NCBI GenBank assembly: GCA_017979445.1
Contig: CM030714.1
Location: forward strand, 46,205,220 to 46,269,219
Direction: 5' to 3'
DNA length: 64,000 nucleotides
From: Akebia trifoliata
Lineage: Eukaryota; Streptophyta; Magnoliopsida; Ranunculales; Lardizabalaceae
Of the stretch, positions 12,255 to 25,989 are shown piece by piece (position 1 is the stretch's first letter; each line of letters begins with the position of its first letter). The notes beneath the pieces are model-generated. The model searched no databases, was not told the origin of the DNA, and saw nothing but the letters and a program-made list of their open reading frames with translations. Both the position numbers and the translations under genes were made by a program.

Positions 12255-12490
12255 GGGTTAAAAGTTTTAGAACAAGCTGATTTTTTATAAGGATGATCTC
12301 CTAATCTCTATGGTGAGGAGATCATCCTCACCAAAAATCATCTATTTCTGAAACTTCTAACCCCATCAAAACAAATTGAAGAACCCTAAATCATCTTTTT
12401 TTTTTTCTTTCTAGTAAACCACTTTTGATGGGGTTAGAAAAATTCGGAATGAATTGATTTTTACTAAAGATGATCTCCTTACCATACACA
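12255..12490. repeat. inverted-repeat element, family C ('aagttttagaayaagctgattttt')
   Basis: 'gttttagaacaagctgatt' and 'aaggatgatctcct' at the left are mirrored by 'aggagatcatcct' and 'aatcatctatttctgaaac' at the right. A third arm lies at 12425-12480. The same arms form another copy at about 22085-22295, and a fragment is at 12780-12825. It has a MITE-like structure without coding capacity. Confidence 0.55.
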
Positions 12491-13584
12491 ACGTGAAAAA
12501 AGTCTATATTTGACAGTCTAAGATTGTTGAATCTTATAAAATTTGACAGACTTCAACGGACTAAAACATCACAATTTTTTTTGTCAAATATTTTTTTTTT
12601 CGACAGGTCAAAATCGTTAAATTAATGGTGGATGGGAGAAATTTGATGGCTCTAAGCCTACAAATCTGAGAAATATAAAAATTTTGATGGCCCTTAACCA
12701 TCGAAATCCGATTTCTAAAATTTGTGGGGAAAACCCATCAAATTCTTGTATAGAAATTTTCAATTTTAACACATAGATCATCTTCACCAAAGATCAACTT
12801 ATTCTAAAATTTTTAATTAGTATAAGACAAAAAAAAAAAAAAAACTATTAACTATGATGTGGTAGTCTAGGTATTAATTAGGATGCCTTTAACCCTACCC
12901 TATTTTGTATTGGTCTTAGCTGGTTAAAGACAAAGGACATCCAAAAGTAATGAATTGTGACAAAAAACATGTGTAGAATTGTTTTCTTCTTCTCAATGGT
13001 TCACATCTTACCCAACTTCAAATCAAATTTCCATCAAGCTTTCCTCCTACCTCACGTTTACCATACAATCCCTTCATCAATGATACCAAGTTGCTTGTAT
13101 TAGTGTCTAAAGGAAAATACTTTCTTCACGGACGGTGTTTAGAATTTCTTTTGACTACCTACAAATTCAGGGACTCTTTCAATGGCTATTGGTCACAAAT
13201 CAGGATCAATTTTGGTGGGTGGGGCCTTCGATCAAAGAGGGGCCCAAACTTGTTTTACCAGATTTGTTCCTATTATATCAAACCATGAACCATCAATATT
13301 GGATTTGACAGACCAAATAGTGAAGATTCAACTTATTTTTATGAGAATTTGATTATATAAATTGATTTTGCAATTCTAATTTTTTATTTGACCCTTATAT
13401 ATTTTTGACATTATAATTTTACTTATAGTTTGCATGTTTTAATTAACCTAAACAAACCAAGAAACAAATTAACCTATCTTTAAAAATAACTAAGTATGCT
13501 CTGGAGTGCAAACCCAAATTTAGAGTCAAAGAAAGTACACAGTGTCGGCTGACAGTGCAAAGGAAATGTGTGGGATTGTTCTTA

Positions 13585-14402
13585 GAGGTCAAGTGCGGAG
13601 TTAGTAAAGAGAAAGTAGGGGCACTTGCCCCCACAGCACCTTGGGATACCTCTTATTTTCAACTAATTACATACTTTATTTTCTCTCAACCCTCACTTTC
13701 TTTCAATTTCTTGATAAATGAAATTATCTCTTGATTGGATCTTCTCTCATATATAGACTAATTGAAAACGACCTAAATATCATTTTCTACAACTTCAAAC
13801 AAAAAAATCTCTGAATTTATCCCTCATAACTACTCATCTTCAAGTGTACCATTAACTATAATCACCAGGGGTTAGTTGAATTAGTAAGGTTGACTGGATT
13901 TACTCCTCAGATCACGTCTTTGAAACTCTATGTTTTTCCATCAAGAAATGACTATTTAATGTTGTATATATGTCGAGTGGAATAATACGGGCGGCCCGTC
14001 AAAGTAAAAAAAAAAATGTACTATTAACTATATTTTGTTCCCACTCCATCATCTCCTTCCCCATTTGCCCCTGACGTCAGGGGTGGAATTGTAAGGAAGC
14101 AGTAGTTAGGGGCACTTGCCCCCACAAAACTTTGAAATTCCTCTTATTTTCAATTAATTACATGTCTTATTTGTCCCCACTGCATCGTCTTCCTCTTCAT
14201 GTACCCCACTCCTTCACTTCCCGTCGATTTTTTGTCCCCTCTTCAATTTTTAGAAGATGAAATTGTCTCTTGATTGTGCCTTCTTTTATAGACTAATTGA
14301 AAACGATCTACACATCCTTTTCTTTAATTTCTAATAAAAAATCTCTGAAGTTCTCATCCATAATTATTCAACTTTAAATTCTTCAAATGTACCATTAACT
14401 AT
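13585..14402. repeat. two direct copies of a roughly 280-bp repeat
   Basis: 13609-13860 and 14105-14402 run parallel in the same orientation. Both start with 'aggggcacttgcccccac', continue with 'cctcttattttcaa', 'gactaattgaaaacga' and 'aaaaatctctgaa', and end with 'gtaccattaactata'. A further fragment carrying the start motif lies inverted at about 19605-19640. No coding frame is present. Confidence 0.75.
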
Positions 14403-17400
14403 ACACTCACATTATGAAACAGTAGGAGTCCATGATCATGTTTCACAAGAAACTTTGAATCTAAAAGTAACCCAACAAACGAGTCAATAAGATCAGCACC
14501 AATTTAGAGAACACAAGAAACGCGCGATGAGGTACCATCTTCATTACTTGTTCTACACTATCAGCAACTTTTGCTTACTTTCTCTCTCTGAACAAGTCAC
14601 GACAAAAAACATTCTTTTGAGTTGGAAACCAAGAGAGAGAGAAAGATTGGTATTGGTCTTTGCAATGGTGGGCCCCTTTGGCAATGGTCGGCTGATAGTC
14701 AAAGATGCCCTGTACCACCCTTAATACCACAAAATTGTCTTGACTCGCTGGAGATGTCAATGTCTGATGATCTATGTAAGTTAAAAATCTAAACTACTGT
14801 GTGTGTGCGTGTGTGAGAGTGAGAGACGCCTTGATTGAGATTTCGGCCCCATTTTTTTTTTCAAAGTGTGGATGTGGATCTTATACCCCACGTTTCTTTT
14901 CCGCCAACAGATTCACTGTTTTGGTGCCGTGGACTTTTGAATAATTGGCTCATTTTAAGCAGTCTGATGTTCATCAAGGTAGTGGAGCCCACCCCTTCAA
15001 ATAGGATCCAGTGGTTAAAAATTCGAGTAAAACTAGCCTTATTAACTTAACTAAGATTTCAAATCTTGTTGAGGATCATTGAACTCACCTTTTGACATCA
15101 AAAAAAACATAATTGATGTCACAAGAATGCAGAGGATAAAAGTTTGTGAATTTTAAAAAAGAAAATTAAAACAAAAATTATTTTTCATCATTTAGTTTAG
15201 TTTTACATCTTAAGAGTTTTAGTCATTCATTTTTTTTAAATAATTTGTTTCTTTAAATATATATATTTTTTAAAGGAAGTTTTTCTATGAAATCTAGAGG
15301 GTTGTGATTTTTAATTGCTAATGTGGTAATCTACGATTACCCACACGGCCCCCTCTAAAAATCTTACCTGCAACTAATTGAGTAGAGGATCAACCACATC
15401 TTGAAGGGTGGTGCCAAGGAATTCATTGTTTTGTAGGGTTTCAAGCACATGACTTACCATTCCTAAGAAGCTTATCAAGATTCGATTGGCCATTAGGTCA
15501 ATTCCTTGGGGTTACTCTATCACGTTAGTGAGTGTTTTTGAGTATCGTTTTTAAGTCAATTTATCGTGGTTCTTTAATTAACAATAAATTTTTCGAAAAA
15601 AAACAAAATACTTTTTAAAAATTTATTTTGTTGAATTTTCATCATTAAATGGGTCCAATAGAGCAAGGGAAATTGGAAGTGTGATGCAATCAAACTCCGG
15701 ATGTACTGGATCATCTGTTTTTTCTTTTTTTCTTCTTTTTTTTTTTTTTAATGTTGGAAGAAAATTTCTTCAAAATACCCTATACTTTCTTAAAAATTTA
15801 TCATCTTTTGGGGACGCACTCATTTTTGACGTATGCGTGGCGTATATGTGACACTAGATTGGCTTAACCCGGAGAACCGGTAAACAGATGGAAACCTTCG
15901 AATCGCCATTTTAGCATGCCGAGTGGACCATCACTTTCTACGTTTTCCTCGGCGATTAGTTGACATTCAGATGTTCTCTATCATTGATGAGTTTCTAACA
16001 ATAAATGTCCAATAATGGGGGTGTTTGGGTGCAAGGGAACGGGGGGGCACTTGGAAAGTTGATCTTTTCTTTTTCAATTTTTCTTCTATTATGTAACAAA
16101 GGTAATGGTGGATGAGAAATTTTGAGAAAGAGCTGCATTACATCACAATTGATCATATTCAGTGTTTATTATGTGCCTTTACATTAAATTAAATTAAATA
16201 ATCGTTACTCCCGATTATTACACCCTGTCATAGTGGTTGAGGTAATAGATCCGATGGCCAGGAGTGTTGTTCATTTGTGCTCATCTCAAGCCAACTCGAT
16301 CCAACAAATCTACAACAACATATATAAACAATTGTATTTCAAGAGATTCTATTTTTATATTATTAAAGAATATTGATTTTCTAGCATGAAAATTTTCACT
16401 CGGTTGACGGGGCATGTTCACAGAACAATAGATTTTTTTCTTGTGTATCCCGAAGAAAAAGATCTATGACTTTTTTAAATTTGTCGCATTATCATCAATT
16501 TATGCTGTATTGATTTCATTTTATAAAATGTTGAAAGTGAATGTACGAACATAGAGTAATATTATGGAGTATCTCTAGACTCACTCAATAAATTATTATG
16601 AAAATCTCTTTATTGCATCACAACTTACCATAATATGCCGAGAGCAATAATAATTTGGTGAATTTCATGCACTTTTATCTAAGGTGTTGGTTAAATCATT
16701 TGAGTGTTGTGATCATGATGTAGATTCAAAACCTGCCTTCACCTACTAGTTATTGACCATTACTCTCATTTTCCTATATAAATTACTTAATGAGTCTTGA
16801 ACTCACGACCTCAAAATTGGTTTGCAATGTGTCAAACTAAACTATGGGTCTAAGCCTTTCTATATGTACTACTTCCTATCATAAATTTAAAATCTTGGAA
16901 TGCCTCAAATTTCTATGTATTATAGGTTATTGGTCTACCGCATATTCAATGCATTTTTTTGTCGGAAAGCACTCAGGGGTTAAGACATGGCCCACACTAG
17001 AAATAAGAATTACATTATGGCCTTAGAAAGTGCAACCTCTTGCATCTTTTCCCATTATTCAAATTAGTGCACTCAACATGTTATAAGGAAGCATCTCTAT
17101 CTCATCAAAATTATTTTTTTTTAAAAGGCAATAAGTCAACAATTATATTAACTTCCCTAAAAAAATTGATTTGATCATCATCAAACATGTATGATACATC
17201 CTTGATCCTTTCAATAATTCTTTTGACTTCTCAAGAAATAATGCAAGTATCATTAACACGTTGGAAAACAACTTTAAGTCCAATCTAACTCTCAAATAAG
17301 AGATCCCAGGATTCAACGCTATATATGATTATTATTTGTGACGCTTGATGGTATTGGTCAATAAGGAGTATTGTTCATCTTTATACATAGTGTAATTGAT

Positions 17401-18340
17401 AACTATGAGTTTTTTTTTTTTTTTTTTCATAACGGAATCGATAAGATCTATGAACGCACCTCAATTTTGAGGGAACCAAGTAAAATCTCTGTATTTTTGT
17501 GTGTGACCGCATCTTTTTTTTTTTTTTTTTTGACTTATTTTCATGGTTCGATTGCCCTTGTTTTCTTAACATATATAATCATTTTCCTCATTGTTTGCAA
17601 CTCATGAGTCAGGATTGAGTTACTAAGATAGCAATCAAATAGGAAATGATTGAGCACCCATCATTAACACTAAGAATAACTCCCTTACCTCCTATATTCT
17701 CTCAAATTGATTCGTCATAATTTAATTGATCGGATCGGGGGCACTACCATTTTCATATCTTAGTTAAACAATTCAAGAAAAAAGAAACTAATCACCAAGA
17801 ATGGAAGAATTTTTTATTCTGATTGGAGTCTTCAACCTTGATGGATATGCAAGCCTGTGTTTTTAATCTCACAACTCCCATGATCTTGGAAACGATCGAT
17901 TGAATAAGTAGGTAGCGATTCTAAAACATTATCCTCCCCTTCTATATATGATATACCTAATCATTAAACATTAACCTCTTGCCTTCTTGAACGAGATATT
18001 TTCCTTTAGAGCTAGAAATAATCCATGATACTTCATTATCCCATTAGGTCACCCTCCTCCTAATTAGATTGATTTATATAAATCTTTTCCATAACTATTT
18101 TGAGAATTTGCATCCCCAAAAAATGTGTTTTATGTTCTATTTTTCTCCCTAACAAAATACATATTTAGAAATAACTTGCACCCTTGCTAACTTTTTCCTG
18201 AGTCTTCTTAACTTTCACAAAGACCATTAGTGTATCTACACGCAAAATATTATCTTGATCAAGAATTTTTAACCATTCGATTCGAGTATTTTTCAGGATT
18301 ATTTTTTTTAATAATAAATCTTTCACTTGTGGGGCTAAAC
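14403..18340. other. gene-free interval
   Basis: Only short chance frames are present. 15285-15365 is a fragment of repeat family D (compare 47080-47110). About 16425-16490 is a fragment of family A ('cttgtgtatcccgaagaaaaagat'-like core). T-rich runs lie at 17411-17428 and 17513-17531. Nothing else is recognised. Confidence 0.45.
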
Positions 18341-18367
18341 GTTCACTGGCACTAGAGTCTAAGCAAT

Positions 18368-18797
18368 GACACGTGGCATCTATTTTTGTATCATATCTTA
18401 ACGGTTTAATACATAAAACCTTTAGATGATGAGAAAAGCCTCAAATGATCGACGAGTACTCGCAGCCGCTTATAAAAGTCGTTTTTGGATAAGACTAATC
18501 TGAAACCGGTCCACCGATTTCCCAAATCATCTTGAATTATTGAGTCCACGTGTCATGATCGCTGACGAAACCTTTTTTTGAAGAAGGTTTGACGTTGTAG
18601 CATTTATGGCGGATTGCGGACAAAGAGACAAACAAAACACAAGAGCCACGCCAGTATTTTTCAAAAAACAACTCTCTCAGCGGTCCCCCCACCAACTCTA
18701 ATGTCGCCACGTACACTTCTTTGTCAATAAGAAGAAGTAAATCATTATTTTATCAACCATGTGAATAAGACACTTAATAGGTGGCAGGACACGTGTC
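18368..18797. promoter_or_regulatory. cluster of ABRE/G-box (ACGTG) motifs
   Basis: Four ACGT-core sites lie within 430 bp: GACACGTGGC (18368-18377), CCACGTGTCA (18546-18555), GCCACGTACA (18706-18715) and the palindrome GACACGTGTC (18788-18797). Such clusters are bound by bZIP factors (ABF/AREB type) in abscisic-acid responsive promoters. No ORF follows on either side. The nearest gene is the MYB at 20075-21481, whose 3' end faces this cluster. Function is inferred only from motif density. Confidence 0.35.
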
Positions 18798-20074
18798 AAT
18801 AAATGATAACTACGATCATTTGGTCTAAGTCGCCGGAATCTGACTGCGGGGATCCTAGAAACACTTGATAGCGCTTCTTGATTACTACGAGTCCATTTTG
18901 AGTCGAATGTCCAATGAGTCGAGTCAACATAATATTTATTAAAATTATGGATGATTTAACACACAACTTGGCCATTTTTAATTTAAAACATTGATTTTCA
19001 CAGTAGACTCGTTGAGTACTCAAAATCTCATTATAATGAGTCTTTGACTCAACCGAGTTTCAAGGTGATTTGACAAGTATTAAAACTATAGAAAGAAAGT
19101 TAAGCTCACTTTTTTTTTTCTTTCTTCCAATATGTTTTCTCAAAATCTTAGTAATCAATTACACAACGGGATTACAACTCATTGTCAATAAATACAAAAT
19201 TCGCCCTATAATTCAGCAAAATTATAAGACAATAATTAAAATTTGGATGGCTTTTATGATTTTTATATGAAAATAAATTTTACTAATGATTTTTACAATT
19301 ATGCCAAGTTACTAATTGCTATTAAAGTGTTTTTTTTATTTTACTTTGATTATTATTATTATTATTATTATTTTTTTTTTTTGAAGAGGGGGAGGGGATA
19401 CTTTGAACTTCACATATCTGAACTCAACATTGCCAATACATAGCTTAGCTAAAAGAGGTAGTTGTTTTGGATGTAGAGGCAGAACCACGATCTTATGTAC
19501 CAAGGGTAGTTTAAATATTCTTGTCGGAGCAATAGTGTTAGATTTTTTTTTTTCCCGCCATTGTTATTAGTCACAGTATAATTTTATAATTTTAAAAAAT
19601 TCTTGGGCAGGCAAGTGCCCCTATCGTAAATCCGCCCTTGTTTGGACTTTGGATGGACAATTGATGTAAAATATGTGTAAAATACCGTAACATCAGTTGG
19701 AATTCATCACTATTTTTTTTTTTCTTTTTCTTTATTTATTTATTAATTTCTGGGTCCGTAAAATATAAAATTCTCTTTAACCCATACTCATGTCCATCTC
19801 ACACATTTAACTTTAATTGAATTTATTATATAGTAAGATCATAAATAAAAAGACAAACAAAATAACACAACATAAGAAAGATCAATAATGCAAAATCCCA
19901 TTAAAAAAACACGGGTCGAAGAAGGTCTTGTTTCTTGGTATATATGGTGAACTTTAGAAAGTTACTACAAAATTCATGTGGATTTTACAGTATCAACACC
20001 AATAACAGACACTGAAAATAATTTAGAACACTAAGAATCAGCTGATTCTTAAACTTGAAGCCTTTGACATTTGA
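18798..20074. other. gene-free interval, 3' flank of the MYB gene
   Basis: Contains 'gagtcgagtc'-type repeat fragments (18890-19080), a TTA microsatellite (about 19350-19370) followed by a T run, and an inverted fragment of the 'ggcacttgcccc' repeat (about 19605-19640). The last 100-200 bp before 20075 are probably MYB 3' UTR. Confidence 0.45.
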
Positions 20075-21481
20075 TTACATGAATTCACTGACATCGAAGA
20101 TATCGTTGATTTCGAACTTCAACACGTTACTGCAATAGCTATCCCTCTCATCTTCAGTGCTGCTGTTGATGTGCGTCAAGCCAGAGTTCAACGTGATTGG
20201 ACTCGACGAAGGCGTTGATAGAACTGAAGCAAAGTTGAAATTGTGGTTGTTGTTGGATTGGAAATTTGAGTTTTCGGATAGAGGATCGATAATGGATGAT
20301 TGATCAGAACTATAATACCCATAATTCGATAAAGGATCGAAGTTTTCTGTAAAATTAGGAGGCATTACATCATCTTGACACACATTTGGTTGAGAATTTT
20401 GGCAGATAATGTTGGTAGGATTTGATTGGAATTCTTCCACATTGGTTTGCATGAATTGGGGTTCACATAAAAATGGAGCACAAGTAGCTGCTGATGTGGT
20501 GCAAGCTTGATTTTCTTGAATTGAAGTTTGTGGTTGGTTTGATTGGAAGGATGAGAATTGGATTTGGTTTTGGTTTTGAATTTGGGGATTGCAAAGATGG
20601 TCTTCTTGAAGATTTTGTAGAAGCAACTCCGAATTTTCGCTTTGGGATGAAAAAAGTGAGGTAGCTAGCCTTAGTAGCTCAGGATTAACAAGAGGTTGGA
20701 TTCCAAACAATCTTGAAGCATTCAATTGAGATGAATTGTAGAGAGAAGAATTGAGAATGGAAGAGAGGTCTAATAGATCAAGACGAGGCCTATGAGTTAT
20801 GGGGTCGATTCCCATTCGAAGAAGCCTTTTTCTAATATGGGTATTCCAGTAGTTCTTGATTTCATTATCGGTTCGTCCAGGCAAGCGAGCAGCAATGGCA
20901 GACCACCTATGATTAAGAAAAAAAAAAAAAATCAAATTAATGAAGACGACAAATAAACTTATGTCACTTGTAATTAATATTGACTTTAAAAATCATAGAG
21001 GCCCAAAAATATAAGTTTCCATAAAGTTGGTAATCCAATTAATTAAAGTCATGAAGTTCAAAGAAACATATAAAAAGAAAACAATAATAATAATAATCTT
21101 ACTTATTTCCCAAGACAGTGTGTAATTGAATTATAGTTTCTTCTTCTTCAAATGAGAATCTCCCTCTCTTGATATCAGGTCTAAGATAATTCGTCCATCG
21201 AAGACGACAACTCTTTCCGCATCTCTGAAGTCCTATACAATTAAATGAAAAAAGACCCATTTCTTCAATCACCCAAGAAACAAATAATTCAAAAAAAATA
21301 ATTATAATAACTTTTAGACAAAACAAAATCAAGAGAATTATCAAATACCCGCATTCTTCGGCAGAGTTCGCCAGCTACCGTGCCCATGTTCTTGAATGTA
21401 ATTGATGAGCTTGTGATCTTCCTCAGGTGTCCATGGGCCTTTCTTGAGCCCATTTTTATCACAACAAGGTGTTCTTCCCAT
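20075..21481 (-). CDS. MYB102: R2R3-MYB transcription factor, subgroup 11 (MYB102/MYB74/MYB41 type)
   Basis: Exons on the minus strand are 21481-21349 (133 bp), 21232-21103 (130 bp) and 20906-20075 (832 bp), giving 364 residues. 133 and 130 bp are the standard first and second exon lengths of plant R2R3-MYBs, and all junctions have GT/AG. The protein starts [18 protein letters not shown]2 ends in [19 protein letters not shown], and R3 has [14 protein letters not shown] and [16 protein letters not shown]. Directly after the DNA-binding region comes [20 protein letters not shown] and [12 protein letters not shown], then [14 protein letters not shown], which are hallmarks of the MYB41/49/74/102 group. 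The rest is Asn/Gln/Ser-rich, as in activation regions. Family members act in the nucleus in drought, wounding, cuticle and suberin responses. No bHLH-binding motif is seen in R3. Which of the four paralogues is the orthologue is not decided; the symbol marks the closest remembered match. Confidence 0.95.
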
Positions 21482-22440
21482 GGTGTGTCACAAGGTTTCT
21501 TAAGGAAACTATAGTGTTTTTGGTACTTAGAGCTAGCACAGTTGAGAACATGAGCTTTTTTTGTAACAAAGGCTGTGCTTTAAATAATAAATAGCTAAGA
21601 AGGGTAAGAAAGAAAACGAAGTCAATGAGATTCGGTGCCGTCCTTTGTTTATGAGACAAGCAACGTGTCTCTCTTCTGGGAGATCTATCAATCTGTCTTA
21701 AGCTTTTAAAAAAAAAACGTTTAATTCAAATCGAGAGGGGTTTTTTCCTCGCTTTCTGGATTCATATGAGCTGTCACCACAAATGATGGCGCCACGTACC
21801 CCTCAGTTACAGGGATCTCACGGCGTCACCCTGTTGCATGGCTCTTAGCCAAGCCTGTCGAGTTGAGTCGGCTCGGGTTGGTAAGCAGTAAACTACATAT
21901 TGGTCATGCCATATACTGCCACCTGGTATAATTTTTTTTTTCCGAAAGACTTGAGAAAAAAAAAAAAGATGAATAATCTTTGATGTATGTATGGGTCAAG
22001 GGCACGAAACAAACCAAAATTTGACAACTGCTGTCCCATGTGAGCTAGAAGCTCCGAAATGGGTTGATTTTTTTTTTTTTTTTTTGGTAAGGATAGTAAA
22101 TAGATCGTCCTCCTTAAAAGTAGTCCATTCTGAAATTTCTAAGCACATAAAAAATTATTAAAAATATTAAAGAATCATAGACTGTATATTTTTACCATAA
22201 GGTGTAATCATTTTTAGAAGTTTTAGAATGACTGATTTTTATGAGGATGGTCTACTCATAAAAAATCAGTTTATTCCGAAACTTTTAACCCATATGATAC
22301 AAAGATTGCCAAATGAGGTTATAAAATTAAGGTTGTGACATCCAAGATCTTATAGGGATTATCAATGGTCATTTGATTCTTGTGCAATAAATATTTTTTT
22401 TAAGAATGTTTGGGATTTTTTTATATTAATAAAACAATAA
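21482..22440. other. MYB upstream region and repeats
   Basis: The first few hundred bases upstream of the MYB start (21482-21800) should contain its promoter. A TATTTATTATTTAA stretch on the minus strand (about 21592-21579), roughly 100 bp from the ATG, is a possible TATA region, and 'gccacgtacc' at 21790 is an ACGT-core site. About 22085-22295 is a second copy of inverted-repeat family C (arms 'gttttagaatgactgattttt' and 'aaaaatcagtttattccg'). Confidence 0.4.
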
Positions 22441-22598
22441 TGATAAACTGACACTCTTTGCACGCTTTATTATGTGGCAGTGCATTAAACTATAAATCTT
22501 TTTTCCTTGTGTATCTCGAAGAAAAAGATCTATGGTTCTATGCACTGTCACATCAGGGGATGTACAAAAAGTGTTAGGTATAGAGCGTCAATTTATCA
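22441..22598. mobile_element. stem-loop MITE (family A)
   Basis: Left end 'tgataaactgacactc' and right end 'gagcgtcaatttatca' are inverted repeats, and 'tgtggcagtgcat' pairs with 'atgcactgtcaca'. The centre 'cttgtgtatctcgaagaaaa' is the clearest version of the family core. No coding capacity. Confidence 0.75.
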
Positions 22599-25500
22599 AG
22601 AATCTTTATAAAAATATCATCCCACAAGTACAAAAATGCCCTTATCTTTTCGTACTAAAATATGTGGAGGACCCATAAAGATCTTCAAAACGCAGGATAA
22701 CTCACACCTTTTGGGATGAGACTTGTTAGTCTCTATGATAGCACGACCCAAGATTTATTATTGATATTCTTGATATTCAAGGTAGAACAAAATTGTTTAC
22801 TTCTAATAAAAATGAATTAGTGGATAACTTGATCTCACCGTTACGCTTGAGCTTCTTCAAAAGAAGCCCAAGCTACACTTGCTTGCCTCAACAAGCCTTC
22901 AAAAATCTAAGGGGATATAACCGCCTTTGCTTTCTTCTAAACGCCTATACTTACTTTCAAATGGACAAGCTAACAACCTAAGAGGATTCGAAGTGCCTTC
23001 CTCTCCTCCTCTACTAAATCTTCTATTTCTAACCTTCATCTGAAGTTGTTCCAAATTCAGATTGAGCAGTGGGGAATCTGTTCCCGAAAATACAACCTTA
23101 GTAAGAACAGTGTTCCACGAAATATATGACTTATGCTGCTTTAGGTTTTTTAATCAACATGAAAAATGCCCATATTTGATGGCCCAAGGCCATCAAATTT
23201 CATAAAATTTGCCAGATGAAGGCGTCAAATTTTTCATTGTCGAATTTTTTTTTTCAACGGTTCATCTATAAGGTTACACTAGACTTGCTAGACTTGAACG
23301 TTGTATTTAGAGTAGAACCAAACTCACTATTGATGTACGAGAAGGATGAACAAAGTAGTTTCCTTAGACGAACAACTCGAAGAAAGAAGAAATTGGTTAT
23401 GGTGAATTAAGAAACGTCGACCCCTTGTCACGTAAGAACCTCTTGTCCTTTGCCCCGTGATAGGACCAAACTACACCTGATAGAAGTAGTTGATAGTCCA
23501 TTTAATAAATTTTTCTTTCTTAATGCCCCCTCACCCCCTTTCATCTAGTGACACCGATGAATCAAATAGTCATGATCGACAATTTTCAAATATTGAGATT
23601 AACCTTTGATCCAATCATCGAGTTGATCTTTTACAACCATTGAGATCAACAATTATAATTTGATGATCTCGATGTTTGAACATGAATCATTGAGATATAA
23701 GAACATCTTATTTCTCCAATCTAATGTTTATTATGTGACAAACCTTTGAGTGGTTAAAGAACATTGAATAACATACCCAGCACCTATGGTAGAATCTCAC
23801 TTCCATCACAATTAGTGTGAGATATGGGAATTTTAGCTAATCACAAAATGTGAAAAGTGGGTATTATTGGTATACGGTAAACTACTGTAATGTAGTGGGG
23901 TCATCCAATAAAATAATTTTCTTAAGAGAAGAATTTCAACGGGCGTGACTACGGTTTTGTTGGACTAACTCATCAAAATTTAAATCTACACGAAATGATA
24001 AAGGACGTAAAGGTCTTGGCGTGTATTTTAACGCAAGTGCGCATTGTACATACTTTGACGATTAAGTCAGAAATAAACTACTGAAATTGGGAGAGAAAGC
24101 ATAGTCTTCTTGACCTTCTTTTTGCACCTTTACATTTGGATTTTGCGTTTGGAATGCTGGATGAAAATCTTTACACCATATTTCAATAATCTCTTTGGAC
24201 ACTACGCAGTATCAGTCTTCATAGAGAATTCTTATTCTTAGGAGACTTCGTGCTGACAATTTCAAAGAGAATTCATATATAATTCTTAGCAACTCGATCT
24301 CTAGGTCTTTAAATTGATAAGATCATCTTTATTAGACAATTCTGTTCTCTACTTGTTGACGAATTAGTGTAACTTTATTTTTTATGTAGGTGATCTTCAT
24401 GGTCATCCCTTAAATCGACTCAGAACTTATCAGAGATCAGACAACTCGCACAATGCGGTATCTTGCATTGGCATATTATTATTACTGCAAAAAATTGGTA
24501 ATTGACTAAATACTCAGACAGTTTTTGTTGGAGCCCACCCCCCTCAAGGAACATCAGTTGGGTGATTGCACAAGGACCGAAGAACGACACAAGGATTTTG
24601 CCCCACCATTCTTAATATTTTAATGGAAATTTTTTTTCTTTTAAACAGTGATTGATGCTGAAGGTGAGTATTTAGGATATGCTTCTTACATCCACAAATA
24701 CATGCAAAAAATTTCTATTCTTTTATAATGATTTTTGTAATGGAAAAGTTTTCGCACAATTTCTAACAAAAGAAAAATCATGAGAGAATGATTTGCACAA
24801 GACAGTGCCAATCACACACAAAATAATAATTATTGTAGAGGTAAAATATCGGATGTCGTTGATTCCTCGAGATTTACCCCTAACAATCGATTTTCATTGT
24901 TCTTGAAGCACGCAAATGATCAAAAATCACACAGGAAAATAATCAAAAAGAAAGGAAAGAAAAAACAAACAAAAACAATATTTGTTTAGGGTGTTCGTTT
25001 TAAAATCGGATCATGTTCCCAGACTTCGAAAAGTCATTGCACTATTTTTCAAGTCATTACAAGATCTACCAAACTTAGCCTCCTCTACTTTTTTTCCTCC
25101 TCCCCTCTGCCTCCTTTTTCTACCTAATAGTTCTTTTTATATAGATAAAACGTCAAACCTTAAAAGGAAAGTAAAACAATTTAGGATTCTCTACAAAATC
25201 TATCCTTAGCTAAAAATAGATATTCTGTAGTCAATAAAGGTATTTCTATTTCTGGATAAGATTAGAATATTAATCAAATACAATATAATTCAAGATAAAT
25301 TAATCAATGCCTCAAGATATGCATTAAATTTGTCATGTAATCAATATTCACCATATTTACGCCACGTGTCTAATATCGATTTTACCTTCTACAGTATAAT
25401 AATAATAACTTTGCAAAGCTGTCTCATTTCTAGGCCCACATCCAATGAAAAGAATACTGATTGTGTATTCAGTTTGTCTACTGAGGTTTAGCATTATTAT

Positions 25501-25989
25501 TTGAAGAAGACACTTTATTGTTGATTCTTATATGATTGATACATGAATCCTACTAGGGTATTTATAAATATTATATATCCAAGATATAGAAGATAGTCTA
25601 ATATAAATATTCTAATTATCAATAATTTCTAATATAGAATATCCTAATTGATTTTGTTAAATATATTATTCTCCAGCATATCCACATTATTTAGGGTTTC
25701 CAAACCTTGAAAATTACTATAAAAAAATTGCATGTGCACTAAAAACTATACACAGTTTTGGCCCAGGTAACATTATAGGGTACCATATGCTTCCGAAAAT
25801 TTTATTGAAGTTGAGTGATAGAGATATTCTAAGATAATTTTGAGTTTTATAGCAAACATGCCATGCTTGAGGCATTTCGGCCATTTTCACTGAATTTATG
25901 ATTTTATGGGATGTTTTCTAGTACGGAGAAATAATTTTTCTAAGTGGACTTGATCTTGAGTATCTGGGATTGATTCCAAGAACATTTGA
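22599..25989. other. gene-free interval
   Basis: No frame here resembles a known protein. 23150-23265 carries 'tttgatggcc' repeats shared with 12600-12760. Nothing else is supported. Confidence 0.45.

Larger units (their letters stand above)
9991..13584. other. gene-free interval with old repeats
   Basis: No gene is supported. 10261-10400 resembles the interior of 'xGTCAAxxxGGGC' hAT-type repeats (compare 47768-48745) but has no intact ends. 11266-11289 is an ATA/AAT microsatellite. About 11695-12175 is a second family E repeat. 12505-12760 contains 'gatggccc...ccatcaaat'-type repeats that recur near 23150-23265. Confidence 0.45.
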
